Notes: generated from the letters alone by a model not told the origin. Positions 9,450 to 17,953 are shown, counted from the stretch's first letter. The stretch is 64,000 nt of DNA from AC-56 sp963798705 (GCA_963798705.1 CAWCTW010000005.1:682001-746000), one strand, 5' to 3'. Made by a program: numbers and translations.

Positions 9450-10664
9450 ATGCGGGCCCTGGTCATCTCCGACACGCACTTCGGCGCCTGGACGGGGCGG
9501 GACCTGCTCCGCGAGGAGCCGTTCCTGGAGCGGCTCGCGCCGCACCTGGAGGGAATCGACGAGGTCATCTTTCTCGGCGACCTCTTCGACTTCCTGTTCG
9601 GATCGGTCGCCGACGCCGTCGACGCCGCCGACGGCCTCCTGCGGCTGCTCGCCGAGCGACTGCCGGGCAAGCGCCTCGTGTTCCTGGCCGGCAACCACGA
9701 CCATCACCTGGTCTACCGCGTGGTCGAGGACCTGATGGAGACCGGGCTGGCCGCGGGCACCCCGCCGGGAGGCCCGCGTTTTCCTCCCGGGCCGGAGTAC
9801 CTGCTCGAGCTGCTGGACCGCCGCCTGCCGGAGGTCGAGGTCGAGATCGCCTATCCCACCTACAGCTTCGCCGGCGTCCTCTGCACCCACGGCCACTACC
9901 TGGATCCGCACGCGCGCCTCACGGGCTCGCGCGCCGATCGCCTGCTCACCCGGACGTTGTGGTCGATCGCCGCGGGCGGGCCTGAGGAGCCGACGAGGAT
10001 CGAGGACTACGAGTGGGTGATCACGCTCCTGACCGAGTGGCTGTACGTCGCCGCTCAGATGCCCCACGGCACGCACGCCCAGCAGAACGTCTTCCGGGCG
10101 GTGCAGCGCGCCGGACGGGTCGCCCGGGCGCTCGAGCTGCCCGTCAGGGGCGCGGGGCGCCTGGCCGCCGAGCTGCGCGACCGCGGGGTCGGCCGCGACG
10201 GCCCGCTGCCCAGCAAGGAGCACTTCGACGAGGTCGTCCGGGGCGAGGCCGAGCGTCAGCATCGCGAGCAGCCCGCGCCGGGGGCGGCCTGGGCGCGGCC
10301 CGTGTACCCGCAGGCGACCGTGATCTCGCGCAGCGATCCCTCCGAGCACGCGCTCGAGGCGTTCGACCAGGTGGTCGCAAACCTCGGCTGGAGCCGCGAC
10401 ACGGACAGGATCGTCTTCGCCCACACCCACCAGCCGCTGGCCGACGTGCGCTCGGGACGCGACTCTCGCACCCGCTACTGGAACACCGGCTGCTGGATCT
10501 ACGAGCCCGACCTCGGCTCGCGCCAGGCCTACGCGCGCTACCTGCGGTTCGCCTGGCCTGGGACGGCGATCGTGATCGACGACGAGGAGCCCGAGCCGCG
10601 CCTGGTCGAGATGCTCGCCGACCTCAATCCGCTCAACGGCGGGCCGGGGCTGCCGCCGCAGTGA
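9450..10664 (+). CDS. Calcineurin-type metallophosphoesterase
   Basis: A 404-residue phosphoesterase. All metal-binding motifs are present in order: SDTHFG (8-13), GDLFD (43-47), GNHDHH (about 81-86), THGHY near 150 and AHTHQP near 325. The family hydrolyses phosphomonoesters or diesters with a di-metal centre; the substrate is unknown. It is longer than typical members because of an insertion of about 120 residues between the GHY and HTH motifs. No signal peptide is seen. Its stop overlaps the GTG start of the lytic transglycosylase gene (GTGA), implying coupled translation. A paralogue with the same motif order lies at 35755-36900. Confidence 0.9.
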   Translation: MRALVISDTHFGAWTGRDLLREEPFLERLAPHLEGIDEVIFLGDLFDFLFGSVADAVDAADGLLRLLAERLPGKRLVFLAGNHDHHLVYRVVEDLMETGLAAGTPPGGPRFPPGPEYLLELLDRRLPEVEVEIAYPTYSFAGVLCTHGHYLDPHARLTGSRADRLLTRTLWSIAAGGPEEPTRIEDYEWVITLLTEWLYVAAQMPHGTHAQQNVFRAVQRAGRVARALELPVRGAGRLAAELRDRGVGRDGPLPSKEHFDEVVRGEAERQHREQPAPGAAWARPVYPQATVISRSDPSEHALEAFDQVVANLGWSRDTDRIVFAHTHQPLADVRSGRDSRTRYWNTGCWIYEPDLGSRQAYARYLRFAWPGTAIVIDDEEPEPRLVEMLADLNPLNGGPGLPPQ

Positions 10665-12277
10665 CAGGCCGAACGGCGGGGCCCCGGAGGGCGCTGGCGG
10701 TGGCCGGGGTCGCGGCGCTGGTGGTCGTCCTCGGCTTCGCCGCCCTGGTCGTCCTCGACATCGTCAATCTGGGTGGCGGCTCCGCGCCGCGGACGTCGGC
10801 CGTCGCTGCCGCCGGCGCGGGCCAGGGGGAGGACCCGTTCGCCTACTCGGACGAGCGCCGCCAGGAATTCGAGGAACGGGCCGCAGCGGGCCTGGCCCAC
10901 GTCCTCTACGCGAGGAGCCCCGGCGGCGTGATCGCCTCGGCGCGGCGCACCATCCGCTTCCGCACCGAGATCGACCGGGTCGCGTCGGACTCCGGGGTCG
11001 ACCCGGGCCTGATGGAGGCGATGGTCTTCCTGGAGAGCGCCGGGCGACCGCAGGTGATCGCGGGCGACGATCCGGCCGCCGCCGCGGGCCTGGGACAGAT
11101 CCTCGCCGAGACGGGGTCGAACCTCCTCGGGATGCGAGTCGACCTCGCCCGGAGCCGCAAGCTGACCGCGGAGATCAGCGCCGCGGAGCGACAGGCGGCG
11201 CGGATCCCCGACCGGATCGCCAAGCTGCGCAAGCGCGTCGCGGATGCGAAGCCCGCGGAGGCGCGACGCCTGAAGCGCCGAGTCAAGCGGCTCGATCGCA
11301 CCGAGAGCAGGCTCCCCGCCCGCGAACGCCGGCTTCGCGCCGAGCGCGCCCGCATCGACGAGCGCTTCGACCCCGAGGCGGCGCTGGCGGGCATGGCCCG
11401 CTACCTGTCGATCGCCGAGCAGCGCTTCGGCCGCGCGGACCTGGCTGTCGAGTCCTACCACATGGGCATCGGCAACCTGGAGGGAGTGATCCGCGCCTAC
11501 GCGGGATCGGGCGGCGACGGTCCGGTGGCCGACGTGGTCGACCGCGAAAGGATCAGCTACGCGAAGCTCTTCTTCGACTCCTCGCCGCTCGGCCACCAGG
11601 CTGCCTGGCGGCTTCTGGCCGGCTTCGGCGACGACTCCTCGACCTATCTGTGGCGAGTGCTCGCGGCCCGGGAGATCCTGCGCCTGTACCGCACCGACCG
11701 CGACCGTCTGAACCGGCTGATCGAGCTGCAGGGGGCGAAGGCCACCGCCGAGGAGGTCTTCCATCCGGAGGATCGGACGAGATCGTTCGCCGACCCGGCC
11801 GAGCTCGCGAGCGCCTACGACGACGGGACCCTGGTCGAGATCCCCGACGATCCCGGGCTCGCCTTCCGGGTCGGCCCTCAGCTCGGCAAGCTCGCCTCAG
11901 ACGTGGGCGCTCGGCGACGCCTCTACGCGGGGCTTCGCCCCGAGGCGCTCGCGACGCTGATCTACATGGCGGCGCGGGTGCGCGCGATCAGCGGTCACCC
12001 CCACGAGCGCCTGATCGTGACGAGCGCCGTTCGCGACCGCGCCTACCAGGACCGGCTCGTCGCCGCCAACCCCGAGGCGACGCCCAACTACTCCCTCCAC
12101 ACCACCGGCTTCTCGTTCGACATCCTCCGCCGGTACCGGAGCGCCGCCGAGGCCGCCGCATTCCAGTTCGTGCTCGATCGCCTGCGGGCGCTGGCGGTGA
12201 TCGACTACGCGGTGGAGCCGTCCTCGATCCACGTCACCGTCTCGGATCGCGCGTCCGCCCTGTTGGAGCTGGGCTGA
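10661..12277 (+). CDS. Membrane-anchored lytic transglycosylase with DUF5715-like tail
   Basis: A 538-residue envelope protein. Residues about 8-31 form a single hydrophobic anchor (VAGVAALVVVLGFAALVVL). A lysozyme-like SLT domain follows: SGVDPGLMEAMVFLESAGRP carries the probable catalytic Glu, then AAGLGQI and SYHMGIGNLEGVI. It is interrupted by a basic coiled coil (about 165-235, KLRKRVADA... KRRVKRLDR). The C-terminal part has VTSAVRDRAYQDRL and NYSLHTTGFSFDI, resembling DUF5715 or DD-carboxypeptidase-like folds with a conserved His-Asp. Role: cleavage of peptidoglycan outside the membrane. The GTG start at 10661 overlaps the stop of the phosphoesterase gene; no independent ribosome site is needed. 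Confidence 0.85.
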   Translation: MTGRTAGPRRALAVAGVAALVVVLGFAALVVLDIVNLGGGSAPRTSAVAAAGAGQGEDPFAYSDERRQEFEERAAAGLAHVLYARSPGGVIASARRTIRFRTEIDRVASDSGVDPGLMEAMVFLESAGRPQVIAGDDPAAAAGLGQILAETGSNLLGMRVDLARSRKLTAEISAAERQAARIPDRIAKLRKRVADAKPAEARRLKRRVKRLDRTESRLPARERRLRAERARIDERFDPEAALAGMARYLSIAEQRFGRADLAVESYHMGIGNLEGVIRAYAGSGGDGPVADVVDRERISYAKLFFDSSPLGHQAAWRLLAGFGDDSSTYLWRVLAAREILRLYRTDRDRLNRLIELQGAKATAEEVFHPEDRTRSFADPAELASAYDDGTLVEIPDDPGLAFRVGPQLGKLASDVGARRRLYAGLRPEALATLIYMAARVRAISGHPHERLIVTSAVRDRAYQDRLVAANPEATPNYSLHTTGFSFDILRRYRSAAEAAAFQFVLDRLRALAVIDYAVEPSSIHVTVSDRASALLELG

Positions 12278-12429
12278 GCGCCCAGATCGGTGCCGTTCGC
12301 GGCGCGCCGGCCGGCGCCTCTGGCACGCGGACCGATTGACTCTCCCCCGGCACCGGGCTCTCGAGAAAGAAGGCGACGGCGAACGAGCCTCACAAGCAGG
12401 GAAGGATTTGCGCACCGTCCCCAGAGCCT

Positions 12430-12690
12430 CCTCTGCCGCCCCCGGCGAGCTTCGAGATTTGCGTCGCCATGCGGGCGGAGGACCGCATCCGCTGTTCGAC
12501 GCCACGAGGAGATAGCCCTCGTCGGCCAGGTTCATCACCGCCGTCGGGCGACTCCGGAACGACACCCGGTCGTCGTCAGCAGCCCGGTCGGGATTCCGCG
12601 CATTCGTGACACGAGCCGACCGCGGCTGGTGCGGAACAGCGAGTGGTCGAGCCGGCTGCTCAGCCGGGGCAAAACACGGAGATGCGGATG
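12430..12690 (-). pseudogene. Decayed deazaflavin (F420)-dependent nitroreductase
   Basis: In the 447-base gap between the transglycosylase and the glycosyltransferase, the minus strand encodes LDHSLFRTSRGRLVSRMRG and LLTTTGCRSGVARRR, then a stop at about 12535. In the next frame it continues as NLADEGYLLVASNSGCGPPPAW, and a further shift gives NLEAR. These three pieces line up in order with the Ddn family pattern (LTTTGRKSGxxR ... YLVVASNGG ... HPAWxxNLxAR). At least two frameshifts and loss of the C-terminal part mean it is not functional. No other gene was seen in this gap. Confidence 0.7.
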
Positions 12691-12724
12691 TCGGGCCGCT
12701 CGACCCGGTCGAGACTGCGGGAGT

Positions 12725-13957
12725 TCAGGCATGAGACGGGCTCGGTGCTCCCACGCAGAGTTTCTCGATCGCGTCCGCGGCAGCCAACGCGCCGCCGGTC
12801 GCCTCGTAGCCCGCCTTTACGTGCGCCGCGCCATCCGCGCACCCGAGCGCGCGATCAACCGCCTCGGCCAGGCGCGCCGGGTTCAGCCGCTTGCGGGGCA
12901 GGATCACGCCGGCGCCCGCCTCCTCGGCATGGACCGCGACGTCGAGCTGATCGCGGCCCCAGGGCACGACGCAGACCGGAACGCCATGCGCCAGCGATTT
13001 CTGAGTGATTCCCATGCCGCCGTGGCAGACGGTGACCGCGGCGTGGGGAAGCAGCTCGCTGTGCGGAAGGAAGCGCTCGACGATCGCGCCGCGGCGCGGC
13101 CCGAGGTCGGCCGGATCGACACCGGCCGAGGTGACGATCACCCGATAGCGATCGGTCAGCCCCTCGAGCGCCGCTCGGGCGATCTCGTCATCGGCCTGGA
13201 ACTCGGAGGAGCAGACCACGAGAACGGTCGGACGGTCATCAGCGTGCAGAGCCAGGGAGTCGGCCGGCGGGTCCCAGGTGGCAGCGCCGACCATGGTCAC
13301 CCCTGGCGGCAGCGGCCGGCTGTATTCGAAGGGCTCGGCGGTGAAGTAGAGGGTCAGCGGGGCCCGGTGTCGCATCTCCTCTGGCTTGTTGACCGGCGGT
13401 AGTCCCGCCGCCTCGCGCCCGGCGTTGACGGCCGGCATGCGGTTCTTCGCGTCGAAGCGGTCGGCGACTACGCCAAGGAGCCGGTCGCGGATCTTGCCAA
13501 TCACCCCGTCGCGCGGATGCAGGCCAAGGCCGAAGGGGGGGATGCCCGGGGCGGAATCCTCCAGCAGGAATGGCCGCGATTCTGCCCAGGGCAGCCCTTC
13601 GGCCTCGGCGACGGCCTTGGCGCCGTATGTGGAGGTGTCGATCAGGGCTATGTCGGGACCGATGGCGGCAAGCGCTCGGCGAAGATCACCGACCTCGATC
13701 GGGGCGCGCTCGGCCCAGACCGCCATGCTGCGCTTGCCCTTGGCGATTTGCCCCTTCTGCGCGTGGTCGTCCATCGCGATCGCCTCGATCGCGGGATCGA
13801 TCGGCTCGGATGCGAGGCCCGTGTCCCGGACCGCCTCGACCTCGGAAGCCAGCGTCCGGACGTGGATCTGAGCGCCTCGCCGAGCAAGCTCGAGCAGTGG
13901 GCCCATCATCGGGTTGAGGTGGCCGCGTGCGGGCGACGTGTACGCGAGAACCTTCAC
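12725..13957 (-). CDS. MGT-type glycosyltransferase (GT1)
   Basis: A 410-residue GT-B fold enzyme. The N-terminus MKVLAYTSPARGHLNPM is the acceptor-side signature of UDP-glycosyltransferases such as macrolide glycosyltransferases and UGTs. The C-terminal donor-binding block is AVTVCHGGMGITQKSLAHGVPVCVVPWGRDQLDVA, the bacterial form of the plant PSPG motif. Likely activity: transfer of a sugar from a nucleotide donor to a small lipophilic acceptor, for detoxification or secondary metabolism; the acceptor is unknown. The GTG start at 13957 overlaps the stop of the TetR gene upstream as GTGA, so repressor and enzyme are made from one message. Confidence 0.88.
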   Translation of the reverse strand: MKVLAYTSPARGHLNPMMGPLLELARRGAQIHVRTLASEVEAVRDTGLASEPIDPAIEAIAMDDHAQKGQIAKGKRSMAVWAERAPIEVGDLRRALAAIGPDIALIDTSTYGAKAVAEAEGLPWAESRPFLLEDSAPGIPPFGLGLHPRDGVIGKIRDRLLGVVADRFDAKNRMPAVNAGREAAGLPPVNKPEEMRHRAPLTLYFTAEPFEYSRPLPPGVTMVGAATWDPPADSLALHADDRPTVLVVCSSEFQADDEIARAALEGLTDRYRVIVTSAGVDPADLGPRRGAIVERFLPHSELLPHAAVTVCHGGMGITQKSLAHGVPVCVVPWGRDQLDVAVHAEEAGAGVILPRKRLNPARLAEAVDRALGCADGAAHVKAGYEATGGALAAADAIEKLCVGAPSPSHA

Positions 13958-14535
13958 GTTCGATCTCCTCTTGCATGGTTGATGAGACCGCAGATCGCGG
14001 CCTCGGTTGCCTTGCGGCCGAGGCCGCCGCGCCGCCGAAGCAGCGCCCAGGTGTAGACGTCGGTGACGGCCACGAGCAGCGCCAGGCGCTTGGCTCGAGC
14101 CGTCCGGTCAAGGCCATCGAGATCGGCCGCGAAGCACTCCGTGACCATCTCCGCGTGCACCCGGCGACCGTGCTCGGTCGCCTCCCGCACGAGCGGGTAG
14201 CGATCCTCTGCCGCGAGCATCTGCAACACGCGGTCGCCGTCCTTCTCGTAGTGGCTGACCAGGGCGCGGGAGAAGGCCTCGGCGTCGCCGGAGGGCGCCC
14301 AGCGCTCGGCGCGCACGGCGGCGTTGGCCGCAGCGATCGCGGCTTCAACCAGCCCCTCCTTCGAGCCGAAGTGACGCAGGATCGTTCGCGTCGCCACGCC
14401 GGCCTCGTCGGCGATCGCCTCCAGATTCGTCTCGAATTCGCCGCGGCGGAACCGACCGATCGCGGCGTCGAGGATCATCGTGCGGGTTCGCTCGGTGGCT
14501 TCGGCGCGAGCTGTCTGCGTGTAGGTCCGAGTCAT
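13954..14535 (-). CDS. TetR-family regulator, probably autoregulatory
   Basis: A 193-residue repressor-type protein. Residues about 18-60 form the TetR DNA-binding domain: ILDAAIGRF, then the helix-turn-helix LEAIADEAGVATRTILRHFGSKEGL. The rest is a helical ligand/dimer domain. The ATG at 14535 has no Shine-Dalgarno sequence; the bases directly before it form a palindrome (14536-14561), so translation may be leaderless or nearly so. The gene is first in an operon with the glycosyltransferase, whose substrate or a related toxin is the obvious candidate inducer (inference). Confidence 0.9.
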   Translation of the reverse strand: MTRTYTQTARAEATERTRTMILDAAIGRFRRGEFETNLEAIADEAGVATRTILRHFGSKEGLVEAAIAAANAAVRAERWAPSGDAEAFSRALVSHYEKDGDRVLQMLAAEDRYPLVREATEHGRRVHAEMVTECFAADLDGLDRTARAKRLALLVAVTDVYTWALLRRRGGLGRKATEAAICGLINHARGDRT

Positions 14536-14561
14536 TTCGTGTCACACAATATGACACAAAA
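14536..14561. promoter_or_regulatory. TetR operator/promoter
   Basis: GTGTCA (14539-14544) and TGACAC (14552-14557) are perfect inverted repeats around CACAATA. Extending outward, TTTCGTGTCA faces TGACACAAAA, giving 10-bp arms with one mismatch. The site abuts the TetR start codon. On the minus strand TATTGT inside the spacer could be a -10 element ten bases before the ATG. Binding there would shut the operon off, a usual TetR self-repression layout. Confidence 0.7.
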
Positions 14562-14869
14562 GATGTCCCGCGTGCGCCCTCCGAGCTTGGCGTGCGCCTC
14601 TTGTGCTCGCAACGGACAGCATGCGAGCGTCTCGGACGTGTCGCGCGCTCCTCCTTGGTGCGACGACCGAGCGCCAGGGCGGGCAGCCGTCAGATGCTTA
14701 CTGCGGACGATGACCGGGCGCGTCGTGCTCCATCACGCAGAACGCTCCGATCGAGAAGAACGGGCTGGGTGCGTTCGCGCCTCATGGATGCCGGCCACCG
14801 CCGCAGCTGTCGAATCATCGATGCACCGAGCGATAATCCGCGAATGACCCGGCGGGTCTGAGCGAGCGC

Positions 14870-15135
14870 GTGAGGCCGCTGCTGGAGAGTTGGGAGCGCG
14901 GGTACTTCTCGGGTTGGGACGAGTGCTCCGCCCCCGAGCTGCTCGTCACCGGTTCGACGCCGACGGCCTGCTCGAGGCCCGCGGCCCCGAGGAGATCGGG
15001 AGCTACCTGTCCCGGTTCTTTCGGCAGTTTCGGGACTACCGGATCGAGGTCGAAGAGCTGGACGAGCTCTCCGAGGACGTCGTGCCCATGGAGGGGCGAC
15101 AGTTTGGAGCCGGGCGCTCGGCGGTCGACGGGTGT
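14870..15135 (+). pseudogene. Frameshifted SnoaL-like (NTF2 fold) gene
   Basis: One frame from GTG at 14870 reads RPLLESWERGYFSGWDE and then loses sense near 14960. Another frame then reads ADGLLEARGPEEIGSYL and FRDYRIEVEELDELSEDVV, ending GRQFGAGRSA. Together these match the standard SnoaL order (REAYEAWNRGDF ... GPEExxxfl..f...w.dfrxexeexxdxGDxVv...RxxGrG). The last strand and C-terminus are missing. One frameshift plus the lost end indicate a broken gene. The preceding stretch 14562-14869 shows no convincing gene. Confidence 0.6.
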
Positions 15136-15276
15136 CCGGCAAGGGCGATTCGCCAGGCCGAGTACGCCGGCTGCACCAATTTCTCCTTTCGGGGTTGAAA
15201 GCGGAAGCGCAGGGCGCTATTTGGCGTAGCTGACCGGGATGCCGGCTGGATCATCGGTGCCCAGGACCAACCTGCC

Positions 15277-15630
15277 TCAGCCCCTTGCGTACTCCGCGAG
15301 GCTCTCGAACTCGACGCCGCGGAAGGTCTCGTCGCCGTCGACCCATGCATCATGGCCGGGCGCGATCTCATAGGCGTCGCCCCCGCTGACGTCGAACTCC
15401 GTGCCGTCGTCCATGACCACGTGGAGCCGGCCTGCAATGGCATAGCCGACGTGGGCCACCTGACAGCTTTCGGTCCCGGCGATCGGCTTGACGGCCTCGG
15501 ACCACTTCCACCCAGGCTCGAGCGTGGCGCGGCCGACGTTGTTCCCGGCGATCTCGACCAGGTCGACCCTGCCGTTGTCAAAGGGCCGCGTTTCCTCGGG
15601 AGAGTCGAAGCTCTTGGCCTGATTCGGCAT
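15277..15630 (-). CDS. Cupin-domain protein
   Basis: A 117-residue single cupin barrel. Motif 1 is represented by CQVAHVGYAIAGRLHVVMDDGTEFDV and motif 2 by GGDAYEIAPGHDAWVDGDE. The usual metal-binding histidines are only partly present (His in VAHVGY and GHDAW), so it may bind metal weakly or act as a binding protein rather than a dioxygenase. ATG at 15630 is preceded by AAGGAGCCGTC, a strong start. It stands alone between the SnoaL-like pseudogene and the tRNA-fragment zone. Function beyond the fold cannot be stated. Confidence 0.85.
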   Translation of the reverse strand: MPNQAKSFDSPEETRPFDNGRVDLVEIAGNNVGRATLEPGWKWSEAVKPIAGTESCQVAHVGYAIAGRLHVVMDDGTEFDVSGGDAYEIAPGHDAWVDGDETFRGVEFESLAEYARG

Positions 15631-15765
15631 GACGGCTCCTTACGGCGAATGGCTTGCGTGAGCATGCTATCCGGAAACATGAGCAGCCCACAAGGCATCG
15701 ACAGCCCACCGGTCTTGGGACATATTTCGGGACACGGTTTGATCCGGCGTCTCCCCCGGACATAG

Positions 15766-15790
15766 AAAAACCCCCTTTGCGGGGCCTTTT
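15766..15790. terminator. Hairpin flanked by A and T tracts
   Basis: AAAAACCCCC-TTTGC-GGGGCCTTTT: a short GC stem with an A run on one side and a T run on the other, so it can act as an intrinsic terminator on either strand. On the minus strand it lies immediately 3' of the tRNA-Glu fragment at 15793-15815, the place where a tRNA transcription terminator would be expected. Confidence 0.6.
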
Positions 15791-15792
15791 CA

Positions 15793-15815
15793 GAACCCGG
15801 GTTTCCGGATTGAGA
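15793..15815 (-). repeat. tRNA-Glu 3' fragment (copy B, possible att scar)
   Basis: GAACCCGGGTTTCCGGATTGAGA matches bases 18856-18878 of the intact tRNA-Glu with one mismatch (17 exact in a row). It covers part of the T-arm, variable region and anticodon stem, in the same orientation as the tRNA. The rest of the tRNA is absent. Partial tRNA 3' ends are the usual trace of integrase-mediated insertion into a tRNA gene. The gap 15631-15999 holds only this, the hairpin next to it and a short unassigned open frame. Confidence 0.6.
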
Positions 15816-15999
15816 CGGATTCCACTCCGCTGCGGATGCGGGTGCTTGTGGCTAAGACCCCCAGGTCATGGCTGAATGTTTCCAGTCAGGGCGCTGACCG
15901 CCTTGCTTGAACCAGAGCCCATGCCGCGGTAGAAGTCTGCGTGAGCAGTTTGAAAGTGGCGGAGGACAGGGATGCCTGGCGGGCAGGCAGGAAGGGTTT

Positions 16000-16899
16000 A
16001 TGAGACGGGCGCTAGTGGTGGCAGCGGTGGCGGGTCTATGCCTGGCAGGGGGCGCCCCGGCCTTCGGGGTGTTTCCGGGCCGGAACGGCCGGATCGTCTA
16101 CACCGAGTACGACCCCACCATCATTCACACCGTCCTGCCGAGCGGGCACGGTGACAGGGTGATCGCGCCAGGCAGCCTCAACTGGCCCGCACTCACCTGG
16201 TCGCCCAGCGGGCGGCGGATCGCGTTCGAGAGGCGGGATGACATCTACACGATGCGGGCCGATGGCAGCGACGTGCGGCGGCTGACCTTCGACGGTGGCA
16301 GCCACCCAACCTACGGGCCCGGCGGTGGCCGGATCGTCTTCAACGGGCACGGCGGGATCGAGACCATCCGGTGGGACGGCTCCCACCGGCGGGTGATCAA
16401 CAAACGGAATGGAGCCGTCACCTGGTCCCCCAACGGACAGATCGTCTACAAAAAATACAAGCACGGCGCGAGGCCAGGCGGTGATCGCGCGGAGCTCTGG
16501 GCGATGCGCCCCAACGGCACCCACAGACGCCGGCTGGTTTCGCTGGGAGGCGCAGGCGGCTCCCTCCCCATCTACTCCCCGGACGGCAGCGAGTTCCTGT
16601 TCATTCGCTTCCGGGGAGAAGAGTCGTCCCGCACCTTGCTCGCAGACGCGAACGGAGACAACATCGGGCGACCGCCTTGCGTGAGAGCCCTCTCCTTTCG
16701 CGGAAGCAGGTATGGCGATTACCGCGTTCCGATCACCTACTCCCCGGACGGCAGGTGGTTCCTGGTGTACAGCGTGGGTGGTTACCCAGGGGGAGGCGGG
16801 AACCTCATTCGCGTGTCACTCAGCTCCTGCGCGGGCAAGAGGGTTGTGGGTCCACTCGCATGGGAGGACGCGGACTGGCAGGCGCTACCGGCGCCGTAG
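16000..16899 (+). CDS. Secreted TolB-like WD40 beta-propeller protein
   Basis: A 299-residue protein with an N-terminal signal peptide (MRRALVVAAVAGLCLAGGAPAFG) and repeated PD40 blades: LTWSPSGRRIAFERRDDIYTM, VTWSPNGQIVY, PIYSPDGSEFLFIRF and ITYSPDGRWFLVYS. Each blade has the SPDG turn typical of TolB-like propellers. It is exported and probably a binding scaffold; the ligand is unknown. The ATG at 16000 has AGGAAGGG just upstream and starts the signal peptide; the frame is open 31 codons further upstream, but that part is not protein-like. It lies between two tRNA-Glu fragments, so it may be cargo of an old integrated element. Confidence 0.82.
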   Translation: MRRALVVAAVAGLCLAGGAPAFGVFPGRNGRIVYTEYDPTIIHTVLPSGHGDRVIAPGSLNWPALTWSPSGRRIAFERRDDIYTMRADGSDVRRLTFDGGSHPTYGPGGGRIVFNGHGGIETIRWDGSHRRVINKRNGAVTWSPNGQIVYKKYKHGARPGGDRAELWAMRPNGTHRRRLVSLGGAGGSLPIYSPDGSEFLFIRFRGEESSRTLLADANGDNIGRPPCVRALSFRGSRYGDYRVPITYSPDGRWFLVYSVGGYPGGGGNLIRVSLSSCAGKRVVGPLAWEDADWQALPAP

Positions 16900-17389
16900 C
16901 CCGTACGAGTCGACACTGTGGTCATGGCTCGCAGATGGCCGCACGAGGTCGACCGGGGCGATTGCCGACGCGGTAGTTGCCGGTGTTTCCACCACCCGCA
17001 TCCTCGCCGGGATCCGTGACGGAACATTCATTTCGTGAAGCGGGTCCGGGCCTCGAAAAATCGGCTCATCTGCAGGTGTCCTGGGATGCACCGCTACCGG
17101 GATTCGAACCCGGGTTTCCGAACTGAGAATGGCACCAGAGTCGTTGCGAACCGCGGTGCATCAGGAACCCGCACCGCGCGCACGCCGAAGGTTGGATCCA
17201 TGTGGGCGACGCTGAGAGCCTCCGGGGGTCGTCGGCTGAGGAAGCTACGCGCGGAGACGCACTGGCTTATGCCGAGCAGGAGGGTCAGCGCCGACCCTCC
17301 GGGAAGAACTCGGTCCGTGGACGGGGAGCTTCGGTCGGATCTGCGCGGCCAAGACCGGGTCATGGCGCACGCGCGGATAGAGTCGCGGC
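16900..17389. other. Gap without a supported gene
   Basis: Contains the tRNA-Glu fragment at 17088-17130. Elsewhere I see only reading frames that lack ribosome sites and do not resemble proteins. No repeat or promoter could be assigned. Confidence 0.6.
17088..17130 (-). repeat. tRNA-Glu 3' half (copy A, probable att site)
   Basis: Forty-three bases identical to 18838-18880 except one (A at 17121 for G). They span the tRNA from the anticodon loop through the T-arm and acceptor 3' strand to just past the discriminator base. Homology ends abruptly in the anticodon loop. This is the exact segment usually duplicated by tyrosine integrases that insert into tRNA genes, so 17088-17130 and the intact tRNA would bound an element of about 1.75 kb (17131-18837), now without an integrase. 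Confidence 0.75.
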
Positions 17390-17785
17390 ATGGACCTGCC
17401 GCCAGTCGCCTCGAAGCTCGACGGGGCGATCGGGCTGACGCTGGAGAGCGCCGAGAATGGAGTCGTCACTCTGCGGCTCGAGCCGGGCGCGGTCGGGGTC
17501 GTCGAGGAGGACGAGCGCACCTACCTTCATGGTGGGACGCTTGCCACCTGCGTCGATACCGCGGCGTGGTACGCGGCCGCCAGCGCGTCGGAGGGCGACT
17601 GGCTGGTGACCGGGCTGCAGCTCGAGGCGCTGCGGCTCGCGCGCTCGGAGGCCCATCGGGTGATCGCGCGCTGCGTTCGCGCCGGGCGAACCCGAGCGGT
17701 CGTCGACGTCGAGATCGCGTCCGACGTCGACCCGGAACGGATCGTCGCTGTTGGCCGGGCGAGCCTCGCGCGTCCGCAGGCCTAG
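17390..17785 (+). CDS. PaaI-type hotdog-fold thioesterase
   Basis: A 131-residue acyl-CoA thioesterase-like protein. YLHGGTLATCVDTAAWYAAAS is the hallmark 'HGG' segment with the following Asp on the long helix; VTGLQLEALRLARS and VDVEIASD are the later strands of the hotdog fold. It probably hydrolyses small or aromatic acyl-CoA esters. The ATG at 17390 lies in a clear coding context and no upstream start is better. It sits within the interval bounded by the tRNA-Glu fragment and the intact tRNA, but its composition is like the neighbours and it could be older resident sequence. Confidence 0.85.
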   Translation: MDLPPVASKLDGAIGLTLESAENGVVTLRLEPGAVGVVEEDERTYLHGGTLATCVDTAAWYAAASASEGDWLVTGLQLEALRLARSEAHRVIARCVRAGRTRAVVDVEIASDVDPERIVAVGRASLARPQA

Positions 17786-17922
17786 GGCGGCCATGAGCAG
17801 GCTGGGCACTGTGCCCCAGCCGCGAACATTGCGGCCGTCAGATACCGGGAGAATGCTGCTGAATGGTGACAATCACGGCACAACGAGGCCAGGTTCGCGA
17901 GTCGGTTGTCGGTCGGGGCGTT
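17782..17922 (-). pseudogene. HNH-endonuclease-like remnant
   Basis: The minus strand reads TDNRLANLASLCRDCHHS, the usual end of an HNH nuclease core (N-x-x-x-LCxxCH), followed by QCPAC before the stop. The upstream half with the first catalytic histidine is not recognisable in this or a neighbouring frame, so only a fragment remains. It overlaps the thioesterase stop by four bases on the opposite strand. Assignment is tentative. Confidence 0.35.
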
Positions 17923-17953
17923 TCTGCTTTGCGCGAGCAGGAGGAGCGCGGCG

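Noticed and set aside
12290..13402. 370-codon plus-strand frame opposite the glycosyltransferase
   Set aside because: Antisense shadow; no start signal and low-complexity sequence.
15241..15276. Minus-strand LVLGTDDPAGIPVSYAK tail next to the cupin stop
   Set aside because: Too short to assign and without any upstream part of a gene.
15675..15765. GGGACATATTTCGGGACAC direct repeat and a 28-codon frame before the tRNA-Glu fragment
   Set aside because: It reminds me of IS-element ends, but there is no transposase remnant and no matching second end in the window.
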